Positions 11,402 to 19,738 of a stretch of 64,000 bases of DNA are shown here, piece after piece. The position numbers and the translations under genes were made by a program. Origin of the DNA: Chryseotalea sanaruensis (GTDB lineage: Bacteria > Bacteroidota > Bacteroidia > Cytophagales > Cyclobacteriaceae); NCBI RefSeq assembly GCF_003990915.1, contig NZ_BHXQ01000004.1, positions 524,622 through 588,621 of the forward strand. The letters run 5' to 3'. Numbering within the stretch: the stretch's first letter is position 1; every line of letters starts with the position of its first letter. The notes under the pieces were generated by a model. The model did not search any database. It was not told where the DNA came from and worked only from the letters and a program-made list of their open reading frames with translations.

Positions 11402-12007
11402 ATGGATGCGAACAGAGAACGTGAGAAATTTATCATTCACATTATGAATCAGGGCTTTCAACGCGCATCTGATGCCTTTTCATCCTTTATTGGTAAGTCG
11501 GTAAAAATTACCAACACACAATCTGTTTTGGTGCGTCATGCAAATGATTTTTCATGTATTTCTGATGAGGAAGGTGAGATTATTGTTCTGGTCACAAAAC
11601 TGATTGGCGATTTATCGGGTAAGTCCTATTTGATACTTAACGCTGACGAAACTGCTGAGATTGTTAAAATTACTTCACAAACTTTTGGTTTTGTAAGTCA
11701 CCAGTTGAATGATGCATTACTGATGGAGATTGATAATATAATCTCGGCCTCTGTAATTTCCGAATTATCCAACGGTCTACACCTTGAAGTATATGGCGAT
11801 GTACCGATCTTAAAGCGCATGCATGGCACAGAGCTAGAGGGTTTTATGGAAAAGGAAGTGGAAGGAATTGATCGGTCAAGTATGATTTTATCAAACACAA
11901 CCTTTCAGTTTAATGTGAGCGAGCGTGTTCATCCACAGTTTTTGTGGAAACTAAGTTCGCGCATCTTTGAAACTGTACCCAACGAAAAAATTCATCATAA
12001 CGGCTAA
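11402..12007 (+). CDS. cheC: CheC-like CheY-phosphate phosphatase
   Basis: Protein of 201 residues, the usual CheC length. The second CheC-type active-site motif is visible as E109-x-x-N112 in LMEIDNIISASVISELS. At the place of the first motif (about 13-16, HIMN) the acidic residue is replaced by histidine, so only one site looks functional. CheC family members dephosphorylate CheY-P, and CheC binds CheD, which is also encoded here. It sits between cheA and a GAF/PAS gene with gaps of 11 and 3 nt, so it is certainly in the operon. The name CheC rests on the motif and context; CheX is the alternative. Confidence 0.78.
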   Translation: MDANREREKFIIHIMNQGFQRASDAFSSFIGKSVKITNTQSVLVRHANDFSCISDEEGEIIVLVTKLIGDLSGKSYLILNADETAEIVKITSQTFGFVSHQLNDALLMEIDNIISASVISELSNGLHLEVYGDVPILKRMHGTELEGFMEKEVEGIDRSSMILSNTTFQFNVSERVHPQFLWKLSSRIFETVPNEKIHHNG

Positions 12008-12010
12008 AAA

Positions 12011-14863
12011 ATGAAACAGAGAATTCGTGTCGCACTTACCGTTTTAGTGCTTACTTTTTTAAGTACAGGGTTTCTTATCGCATTCACAGAAAATCGTTAC
12101 CTGATAGCAGCCGGGTTTGTTGTAAATGGTTTATCCTTACTTTGGTTAGTAACAATACTTTATCGTTTTGTGAAGACACTTGTAAAGGAGACTAATTCAA
12201 TTTTGGCTTTCAAGATAGATGATAATGTAAACTTATCAGTAAATGTTTTTGATAAACTTGCTGAAAATCAACTACTCATTAAACGGAAGTTCGATTTAAC
12301 AGCGCAGTACATTAAGCAAATAGATTCAACACAGTCTGAGGATGAAATGGATGCGTTGGTAAAAAATGATGCCATTGGTCAAGCCATTTATTCAGTAAAG
12401 GGACAGTTGCAACGCTTGAAAGAAGAAGAAGACAAGCGTAATTGGGTAAATCAGGGGATGGCACGTTTCAGTGAGATACTTCGCGATAAATCTGAACTTA
12501 CAACCTACACACAGCAGATTATTAGTCAATTGGTTAGATACCTTGGCGCGAACCAAGGGGCATTGTTTCTTGAGAAGTCAAACGAGGATGACCGCTACAT
12601 GGAAATGGTAGCCTGTTATGCATATGACAGGAAGAAATTTTTAGATAGAAGAATAAATGAAGGCGATGGTATTTTGGGACAATGCATGCTTGAGAAAGAC
12701 TTTGTTTTTATTACTGATGTTCCTGGAGACTATGTTAAGATTACATCAGGATTAGGTGAAGCAACACCACGAAATATTGTAGTAGCACCTCTAATTTTTA
12801 ATGACAAGTTTTACGGAGCTATTGAGCTGGGATTATTTGATGTAATGCCTTTGCATCATAAAGAGTTCTTAAAACGTGTAGTCGAAAATATTGCTTCAGA
12901 GATGGCCTCTCAACAAGGCTACCAACATACGCAACAGCTGTTAAATGAATCAAAGACATTAACCACCGAGCTTCAAACAAGGGAGGAGATGATGAAGCAA
13001 AACCTGGAAGAACTTGCTGCAACACAGGAGGAGATGGCGCGCAAGCAAAGTGAACTATCAGGTGTAATGCATGCTATTGATTCTACATTAGCAACAGCTG
13101 AGTTTTCTTTGAGTGGGAACTTAATTCGTTCCAATAATTTATTGGCCAGCTTTCTTAAGTGTACACAAGGAGAACTAAATACTAAAGACTACACCATTTT
13201 AATGCGTAAGCAGGTTATGGCGTGGGCTCTTATCACTCATGGCAAAATTAAGGCAGGCGATTTTGAAACACTGGATAAAAATGGTGAGTCAGTTTGGCTT
13301 AGCATAACTTTTACCACAATGTTGAATGCTCAGCAGGAAGTGGAACGTGTGCTTTGTATGATTCAGGATATTACGAGCAAGAAAAATAAGGAGATTGAAT
13401 TTGAAAGATTATCGCTTGTTGCTAATAATACAGATAACTCTGTGATTATTACAGACGCCAATGGAATAACAGAATATGTAAATGAAGGTTTTACTAAAAT
13501 GACAGGTTTTGCTCCGCAAGAAATTATCGGTAAAAAACCAGGTGATTTACTGCAGGGCCCTCTTACCGATCAGGAAACGGTGAATAAACTGCGGACAATG
13601 ATTGAATCGCAGGAACCCATTTTTGAAGAGATATTGAATTATAATAAGAATGGTGAAACATACTGGGTTTCCTTGGCTATCAATCCGGTTACCAATGAAG
13701 CGGGTGAAGTTGAGAAATACATTTCAATTCAGGCGGATATTACTGAGACAAAAATGCGTGCCTTGGATTTTCACCAGAAAATGAAGGCGTTAAGTAAATC
13801 CAATGCTATTATGGAAATGGATTTAGCAGGGAATATTATTGAGATTAATGATAACTATGCTCACTTATTAGGATATGAGGTAAATGAACTGCTAGGAAAA
13901 CCCTATTCAGTAATTACTAAACGTGAACATATTTTTGGTAAACTGCTGGTAGAAATTCGAAACAACGGCTTACAGAGCGGTGAGTACAAACGTTTTGATA
14001 AAAGCGGAAACAGTCATTGTATGAAACTAATGGATTATCCAGTAGTGGATTTAAAGGGAGATCTTATTAAGATTATTGAATTTGGTGTAGATGTAAGCAA
14101 ACAAAAACTACTTGAGAAAGAGGCAGAGCGAAAGCAAGTGGAATTGGGTAGTTATTTGTCAGCCATTAACAATACGATAGCTTCTGCTGAATTTGACCTT
14201 GCCGGTAATTTTATTGCTGGTAATGATATCTTCCTTACCGTGATGGGGTATAAACAAGATGAATTAAAAGGTAATAGCTATAAGGATTTAATGATTGATG
14301 AGCCAAGCGTTCACATGATGTGGGAAAACTTGAGATTGGGTAAATTCTTTTCAGGCGAATTCAGATTGAAAAATAGAGAACATCAAGAACTTTGGTTAAC
14401 AGGAACTTTTAATCCAATTCTAGTTCAAAGTGAAGTGCCAGATAAAATCATGATGTTCGCACAATTCACTACGCAGGAAAAGGAAAAGATTAACGATTTA
14501 TCATCAGTAATCAACTCGCTAAAGGCCACATTACCTATCGTTGAATTTAATGAAAACTTTAGCTGTAAAACAGCCAACGAAAGATTCTTAAAGTTATTCG
14601 ATTTAACACGCCAACAAATAAGAGGGAAGTCATTTAATGATTTTGTTGATGACTATTATAAAAGTGTGTTCACGACTATGCAAAGCGATATGCTGAATCA
14701 GGAACACGCTACGTTATTGATACCTTTTACAATTGGCGACAGAACTGCGACTTTCGAAACTTCCTTAACCGTTATACGAAATCTCGAGGGAAAAATAACT
14801 CGCTTTGTATTTATTCTTATTAAAGTAGTGGAAGAGCGTATTCCTGTTATGGCAGTTGTTTAG
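12011..14863 (+). CDS. Membrane GAF/multi-PAS protein without output domain
   Basis: Protein of 950 residues. Two membrane segments (about 8-26 and 31-52) form an N-terminal hairpin. A helical linker (60-145), a GAF domain (about 150-310), a coiled coil (about 315-350, rich in Glu/Gln) and five PAS or PAS-like modules (about 352-460, 465-585, 590-700, 705-825, 830-945) follow. The chain ends in the last PAS module: no kinase, GGDEF, MCP or methyltransferase domain is present, and the stop codon is followed by a structured non-coding region, not by a frameshifted output domain. It starts 3 nt after cheC. It probably works by protein contact with the Che machinery, for example as a membrane sensor or scaffold, but this is inference. 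Confidence 0.85.
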   Translation: MKQRIRVALTVLVLTFLSTGFLIAFTENRYLIAAGFVVNGLSLLWLVTILYRFVKTLVKETNSILAFKIDDNVNLSVNVFDKLAENQLLIKRKFDLTAQYIKQIDSTQSEDEMDALVKNDAIGQAIYSVKGQLQRLKEEEDKRNWVNQGMARFSEILRDKSELTTYTQQIISQLVRYLGANQGALFLEKSNEDDRYMEMVACYAYDRKKFLDRRINEGDGILGQCMLEKDFVFITDVPGDYVKITSGLGEATPRNIVVAPLIFNDKFYGAIELGLFDVMPLHHKEFLKRVVENIASEMASQQGYQHTQQLLNESKTLTTELQTREEMMKQNLEELAATQEEMARKQSELSGVMHAIDSTLATAEFSLSGNLIRSNNLLASFLKCTQGELNTKDYTILMRKQVMAWALITHGKIKAGDFETLDKNGESVWLSITFTTMLNAQQEVERVLCMIQDITSKKNKEIEFERLSLVANNTDNSVIITDANGITEYVNEGFTKMTGFAPQEIIGKKPGDLLQGPLTDQETVNKLRTMIESQEPIFEEILNYNKNGETYWVSLAINPVTNEAGEVEKYISIQADITETKMRALDFHQKMKALSKSNAIMEMDLAGNIIEINDNYAHLLGYEVNELLGKPYSVITKREHIFGKLLVEIRNNGLQSGEYKRFDKSGNSHCMKLMDYPVVDLKGDLIKIIEFGVDVSKQKLLEKEAERKQVELGSYLSAINNTIASAEFDLAGNFIAGNDIFLTVMGYKQDELKGNSYKDLMIDEPSVHMMWENLRLGKFFSGEFRLKNREHQELWLTGTFNPILVQSEVPDKIMMFAQFTTQEKEKINDLSSVINSLKATLPIVEFNENFSCKTANERFLKLFDLTRQQIRGKSFNDFVDDYYKSVFTTMQSDMLNQEHATLLIPFTIGDRTATFETSLTVIRNLEGKITRFVFILIKVVEERIPVMAVV

Positions 14864-14868
14864 AAAGT

Positions 14869-14997
14869 CTGCTAATCTGTATTGATACCACTAGTATCAA
14901 AAAGAGCAGGGATTTTAAAAATGAATCATCCGTCAGGCCGCTGAAAGCGAAAGTAAAGAGTGGTCAGACGGATTTTAGGTAAGATGCGGATTAGCAG
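14869..14997. promoter_or_regulatory. Three-way-junction-like structured element upstream of cheR
   Basis: The gap before cheR can fold into one compact structure. The closing stem pairs 14869-14879 (CTGCTAATCTG) with 14987-14997 (CGGATTAGCAG), 11 bp with one G-T. Inside it lie a 7-bp hairpin (TTGATAC 14882-14888 / GTATCAA 14894-14900) and a 15-position stem (ATCCGTCAGGCCGCT 14928-14942 / AGTGGTCAGACGGAT 14959-14973, one mismatch, two G-T). The nested arrangement suggests a folded RNA leader for cheR or a MITE-like element. Related arms recur after cheR. Confidence 0.6.
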
Positions 14998-15009
14998 TTT
15001 AAAAAATTT

Positions 15010-15843
15010 ATGGAAACTAATACTACGTCAGTAGATATATCGGATGAAGAAGTAAAGTCACTGGCACAGAGTATACTTACCCGTTATGGAATAGACTTTA
15101 CTTGCTATGAGCCAAAATCATTACGTAGAAGAATCGTCAGGTTATTAAACCTTTATAACTTTGACTCAGTACACAGCTTGTGGGTTAAGTTACTTCACGA
15201 CAGCACTTTTATTCAGGTCTTTATGAATGAAGTAAGTGTGGGTATGACCTCCATGTTTCGTGATCCAATTTTCTGGAAACATCTAAAGCAAAGACTTAAT
15301 GCAGATTTTAAAGATAAACCGTCCTTATCTATATGGCATGCTGGCTGTTCTACAGGAGAAGAAGTTTATTCCATGGCGATTTTGTTGGGTGAAATCGGAT
15401 TCAGGGATAAGACAAAGGCACTTGCCACAGATATTAATATGCATGCCATACAGGAAGCTAAGAATGGAAAGTATCATAAAATTAAGATGATAGAGAACGA
15501 GGCCAATTTTAAGAATTATAACATTTACAGCGATTTTTCTAAATATAGTATTGCGGAAGGTACGGAGGCCACCATGGTAGATAATTTAAAAACTTATGCG
15601 CAATATGAATATCACAACTTAATAACAGATCCGGTAAATGAAACCTACGATCTTATATTGTGCAGAAATGTGATGATTTATTTTGACAATCAGGCAAAGG
15701 TAAAGTTGCTGGATAAATTCTATGATGCACTTAAACCGGGTGGCTTATTTGTCATCGGTTTTTATGATACCATGCTGTCGTGGATTAACTATACGAAGTT
15801 TGAATTGATTGATGAAGAGGCTAAAATCTTTAGAAAATGCTAG
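15010..15843 (+). CDS. cheR: Chemoreceptor glutamate methyltransferase CheR
   Basis: SAM-dependent methyltransferase of 277 residues that methylates receptor glutamates. The N-terminal helical CheR domain (about 10-80; YEPKSLRRRIVRLL) contains the basic receptor-binding surface, and the catalytic domain (about 90-275) has the SAM motif WHAGCSTGEEVYSMAIL, ATDIN and the late motif LCRNVMIYFD. It ends in KPGGLFVIGFYD, typical of the family. No C-terminal TPR is present. It is separated from the main operon by a 146-bp structured gap and is followed by a second palindrome, so it may be expressed at its own level. Confidence 0.95.
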   Translation: METNTTSVDISDEEVKSLAQSILTRYGIDFTCYEPKSLRRRIVRLLNLYNFDSVHSLWVKLLHDSTFIQVFMNEVSVGMTSMFRDPIFWKHLKQRLNADFKDKPSLSIWHAGCSTGEEVYSMAILLGEIGFRDKTKALATDINMHAIQEAKNGKYHKIKMIENEANFKNYNIYSDFSKYSIAEGTEATMVDNLKTYAQYEYHNLITDPVNETYDLILCRNVMIYFDNQAKVKLLDKFYDALKPGGLFVIGFYDTMLSWINYTKFELIDEEAKIFRKC

Positions 15844-15867
15844 TTTCCTGATAGCTTACCTTAAATT

Positions 15868-15909
15868 CCGTCTGACCGCTGTTTGCTTTAGTGTTCAGCG
15901 GTCTGACGG
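15868..15909. repeat. Palindrome after cheR, related to the element before it
   Basis: Arms CCGTCTGACCGCTG (15868-15881) and CAGCGGTCTGACGG (15896-15909) pair with a single mismatch around a 14-nt loop. The arms match those of the long stem at 14928-14973 (CCGTCAGGCCGCT / GGTCAGACGG), so cheR is bracketed by two copies of one palindrome. It may serve as a terminator (no long T-run follows) or be an interspersed repeat. Confidence 0.65.
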
Positions 15910-15995
15910 ATTATCTCGATTTATCTAATTTAATGTTTTAAAACAGTTAGTATCTAAAATAATTAACAGATAATATTTTGGATGAGTTACAATTA

Positions 15996-16030
15996 TTGGA
16001 TTAGTCCTCACGGATTATCTTTTACCTTTG
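15996..16030 (+). promoter_or_regulatory. Putative Bacteroidota promoter for pbpC
   Basis: TTG at 15996-15998 and TACCTTTG at 16023-16030 (spacer 24 nt) match the TTG/TAnnTTTG consensus with a slightly long spacer. The -7 box ends 3 nt before the ATG at 16034, so the transcript would be almost leaderless. Confidence 0.5.
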
Positions 16031-16033
16031 TAC

Positions 16034-18388
16034 ATGAGCAAAAAGGTAAAGTATACATCCTTATCCATTCTAGGAATACTTTTAATTGCTTACTACTTTT
16101 TACTACCGGGTAAGTTATTTAACGATCCTTACTCTACAATTCTACTGGCTAATAAGGGTGAACTCCTATCCGCAAGTATCGCAGCTGATGGTCAATGGCG
16201 TTTCCCTGAGACAGATACGCTACCAGCTAATTACATTAAAGCCTTGGTAACCTACGAGGACAAGCGTTTTTTTTCACATCCAGGTTTTGATTGGCGGGCA
16301 ATAGCAAGGGCTACAAGACAAAACTTGCAATCCGGCCATATAGTAAGTGGGGGTAGTACCATCAGTATGCAGGTCATACGACTTTCAAGGAAGAGCAAGA
16401 GCCGTAATGTTCTTGAAAAACTTATTGAAATAGTATTGGCTACGCGACTTGAGTTACGTTACTCAAAAGAAGAGATTCTACATTTGTATGCATCACATGC
16501 ACCTTTTGGTGGAAATGTAGTAGGTATAGAGGCAGCATGTTGGCGATACTTTGGCAGAAGCTTGCATGATTTATCATGGGGCGAAGCAGCATTACTTGCT
16601 GTGTTACCTAATGCACCATCTTTGCTTCATCCCGGTCGCAATCCTGAAGCACTGAAAGTAAAACGCAATCAGTTGTTAGATCGCTTATTAGAACATGGTA
16701 TAATTGACGAATTCACTTGTCAATTAGGAAAGACTGAACCCATTCCGGATAAGCCACAAGCACTACCACGCATGGCGCGGCATGCACTTCAACATTTAGT
16801 AAAGGCCGGTTATGATCAAAGTAAAAATCAAACTGGCATTTCATTCAGTTTACAGAAGCGCGTGGAGCAATTACTGGAAGAGCAACACCGAAATTTAGCC
16901 GCCAATAAAATTAACAACGCTGCTGCCATAGTATTGGATACAAAAACAGGAGAGGTGCTTGCATATGCAGGTAATATCTTATCTGATAAGAAAAATAGTT
17001 TTCAAAATGAAGTGGATATAATCAATGCACCCAGGAGTACAGGGAGCATATTAAAACCATTTTTATTTGCGGCTATGCTCGATCAGGGCGAAATACTTAC
17101 TAAAACACTACTGCCTGATATACCTACATTTATCAATGGATTTGCACCCAAAAATTTCTCCAAGCAATATGATGGTGCAGTTCCTGCCGACAAAGCATTA
17201 ATCCGCTCTCTTAATATCCCGGCAGTACATCTTTTAAAACAATACCGATACGAAAAGTTTCACACGCTTTTGAAAAGTATAGGTATGAGCACATTACAAC
17301 AAGCTCCCGATCATTATGGATTGTCTCTAATACTTGGCGGGGCCGAAGGTTCATTGTGGGATATAACAGGCATGTATGCTTCTATGGGCAGAGTCTTAAA
17401 TAATTATTTTGAACATCCAGGTATGGCCAAATACAATCCAAAGGATTGGCATGCACCACGCTTACTTCAATTTGCTGACACTACATTACATCAGGCTCTC
17501 GAACAAAACTCGCACATGAGTGCGGCCTCTATCTATCAAACCCTTGAAGTATTAACAGAAGTATATAGACCAGGGGAAGAAACTGGGTGGCGATACTTTA
17601 GTAATTCAAAAAAAATTGCCTGGAAAACCGGAACGAGTTATGGTTTTAGAGATGGTTGGGCAATAGGAGTTACGCCTGAATATACAGTTGGTGTTTGGGT
17701 GGGCAATGCTGATGGTGAGGGTAGGCCAGGATTAACTGGTACGGATGCTGCCTCTCCATTAATGTTTTCTATATTTTCGCAACTGCCCGCCACGACTTGG
17801 TTTAAAAAACCTTCATCAGAGTTTAAAGCTGTAAGTGTATGTGCTTTGAGTGGGCATAGAATTGGTGCCCATTGTGAGCGTGCCGATACACTTTCGGTGC
17901 AAGAGAGTGGCCTAAAGTCTGAAGCTTGTCCAAATCATAGACTGGTTCATCTTACACAGGATAAAAAATTCAGGGTAAGTTCGGCATGTGCTGCTGTTTC
18001 AACTATGCACACCCAAAGCTGGTTTGTATTGCCTCCTGTACAGGAATATTATTACAAATCCAGAAACATAGCCTATCGCCCTTTGCCAAGGCCAAAACCG
18101 GGTTGTCCCGAGTCCATTAATCATATGGATTTAATCTACCCTAAGTCAAATGCCAGAGTTTTTATCCCTCGCGGACTAGATGGTAACTTGGGGCAGGTAA
18201 TTTTTGAATTAGCTCACAGTCAAACACTTACAACTGTATATTGGCATTTAAACGATCAATATATTGGCGCTACACGAGGTAAACACGAAATGGCACTTAA
18301 CCCCTTAAAGGGCAAGCACACCATTACCCTGGTTGATGATGAGGGGCATTCGCTCACCAGACAGTTCGAAGTGATCTCAGACATGTAA
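16034..18388 (+). CDS. pbpC: Penicillin-binding protein 1C
   Basis: Bifunctional peptidoglycan synthase of 784 residues. One N-terminal membrane anchor (about 8-25) is followed by a GT51 glycosyltransferase domain (about 50-220; catalytic E75 in VTYEDKRFF, and GGSTISMQ), a transpeptidase domain (about 280-580; S338-I-L-K341, K531-T-G) and a C-terminal PBP1C domain (about 690-780) with an Ig-like fold. The domain order and length are those of PBP1C. I start at ATG 16034; a TTG 6 nt upstream is part of the promoter. The usual partner, an alpha-2-macroglobulin gene, is not adjacent. Confidence 0.93.
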   Translation: MSKKVKYTSLSILGILLIAYYFLLPGKLFNDPYSTILLANKGELLSASIAADGQWRFPETDTLPANYIKALVTYEDKRFFSHPGFDWRAIARATRQNLQSGHIVSGGSTISMQVIRLSRKSKSRNVLEKLIEIVLATRLELRYSKEEILHLYASHAPFGGNVVGIEAACWRYFGRSLHDLSWGEAALLAVLPNAPSLLHPGRNPEALKVKRNQLLDRLLEHGIIDEFTCQLGKTEPIPDKPQALPRMARHALQHLVKAGYDQSKNQTGISFSLQKRVEQLLEEQHRNLAANKINNAAAIVLDTKTGEVLAYAGNILSDKKNSFQNEVDIINAPRSTGSILKPFLFAAMLDQGEILTKTLLPDIPTFINGFAPKNFSKQYDGAVPADKALIRSLNIPAVHLLKQYRYEKFHTLLKSIGMSTLQQAPDHYGLSLILGGAEGSLWDITGMYASMGRVLNNYFEHPGMAKYNPKDWHAPRLLQFADTTLHQALEQNSHMSAASIYQTLEVLTEVYRPGEETGWRYFSNSKKIAWKTGTSYGFRDGWAIGVTPEYTVGVWVGNADGEGRPGLTGTDAASPLMFSIFSQLPATTWFKKPSSEFKAVSVCALSGHRIGAHCERADTLSVQESGLKSEACPNHRLVHLTQDKKFRVSSACAAVSTMHTQSWFVLPPVQEYYYKSRNIAYRPLPRPKPGCPESINHMDLIYPKSNARVFIPRGLDGNLGQVIFELAHSQTLTTVYWHLNDQYIGATRGKHEMALNPLKGKHTITLVDDEGHSLTRQFEVISDM

Positions 18389-18411
18389 GTATCTGAATTT
18401 TAGAATTTTAG

Positions 18412-18441
18412 TTGCATCTATTTAATTCTTTACTACATTTG
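18412..18441 (+). promoter_or_regulatory. Bacteroidota promoter for OmpA-family gene
   Basis: TTG at 18412-18414, a 19-nt spacer and TACATTTG at 18434-18441 match the TTG-N17-23-TAnnTTTG consensus exactly. The coding region starts 52 nt downstream. Confidence 0.65.
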
Positions 18442-18493
18442 TAATAGAATTTAATCCTGTTGGTTAAAGTTTTGGCTTTAAACTTATAAGCAC

Positions 18494-19738
18494 ATGAAAC
18501 CTTCTCCATTTTTTTGCAGGGCAATGCTGTTTGTTTTTTTGCTCTCCTGCATAGATGTTTCGGCTACTCACAAGGCAATACAACCGCCTGACACCGTTCC
18601 ACATTATGTCGTAATTGGTGCATTTTCTTTTCAGAAAAATGCAATAAAATTCGTCAGTCATGTAAATAAGGATCTAAAACTGAATGCCAGTTTTGATATT
18701 AACCCCAACCGAAAACTTTACTATGTATATTGCTTAAGCACGCTGCAATCGAAAGAGGCAATGAATGAGGCTTTGCGGTTGCGTGGGGAAACTGAGCTAC
18801 AAGATGCCTGGGTCTACCATGGAGTTTTAGGTAATAACTTTATGTCTTCTTCAGGTAAAGATACTAATCCTGTTGACCAGCAACCAATGAACGTTGTAGC
18901 TGTAGAAGAAACGTACAAAGTATCTGAGCCTGTTATTGAATCTGTTGCTGAGAGTGACGTATCTCGCCAGCCGATTACTACTAAAAATGAAATTACCCCA
19001 ATAGCAATTGTAGAAACTTCTAATGCAACAGGTAAAGCTTTTGTGTTTGAAATGACAAGGTTTGTAGATAGCGTACCTGTTGAAGGAGAGGTAGCCATGA
19101 TTGATCCTGATAAGGTGAAAAAACTAGGTAGCTATCCTGCAAATAAGGCCATTCGTGTAGTTGAACTAAAGAATAATACTGGAATGGTAACCTTTACAGC
19201 TGAAGTGTTTGGCTATCGTAAGGCGCAGAAAGATTTCAGTTATGTAAATCCTGAATCTGATACGACAGGCGTTAAGGTTGATGAAAACGGTATAATTCAT
19301 GTCCCATTCGAATTGATACGGCTTAAGCAAGGTGACTTTGCTATTCTATATAATGTTTATTTTTTCAGAGATGCAGCCGTTATGCGACCTGAGTCTCGTT
19401 TCGAAATAAATAGTTTACTGGAGATGCTAAGAGAGAATCCTAAGTATATCGTTCGTATTCATGGGCACACCAATGGAAATCATGCAGGAAAAATTATCTA
19501 TAAGGATAAAAGTAGTGAAGATTTCTTTTCATTAAATGGTACTAAAGATGGATACGGTTCGGCAAAAGAATTATCGAAGTCACGTGCTGAAGTTATTCGT
19601 GATTATTTGGTTGCCCAGGGCATTTCACCTGAACGAGCCTTAGTGAAAGCATGGGGTGGTAAGAAGTCTATACACGATAAGCATAGTGCAAAGGCTCAAG
19701 AAAACGTAAGAGTTGAAATTGAAATTGTAAAGGATTAA
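18494..19738 (+). CDS. OmpA-family envelope protein with SPOR-like N-terminus
   Basis: Exported protein of 414 residues. A signal peptide (about 1-26) is followed by a SPOR-like module (about 34-115; HYVVIGAFSFQKNAIKFV and YYVYCLSTLQSKEA), a variable Thr/Glu-rich linker, a middle domain of unknown type (about 175-280) and an OmpA-like peptidoglycan-binding domain (about 290-414; HGHTNGNH, SKSRAEVIRDYLVAQGI, ENVRVEIEI). It probably links the outer membrane to the wall. Its TAA stop and the stop of the converging gene share the palindrome TTAA. Confidence 0.82.
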   Translation: MKPSPFFCRAMLFVFLLSCIDVSATHKAIQPPDTVPHYVVIGAFSFQKNAIKFVSHVNKDLKLNASFDINPNRKLYYVYCLSTLQSKEAMNEALRLRGETELQDAWVYHGVLGNNFMSSSGKDTNPVDQQPMNVVAVEETYKVSEPVIESVAESDVSRQPITTKNEITPIAIVETSNATGKAFVFEMTRFVDSVPVEGEVAMIDPDKVKKLGSYPANKAIRVVELKNNTGMVTFTAEVFGYRKAQKDFSYVNPESDTTGVKVDENGIIHVPFELIRLKQGDFAILYNVYFFRDAAVMRPESRFEINSLLEMLRENPKYIVRIHGHTNGNHAGKIIYKDKSSEDFFSLNGTKDGYGSAKELSKSRAEVIRDYLVAQGISPERALVKAWGGKKSIHDKHSAKAQENVRVEIEIVKD

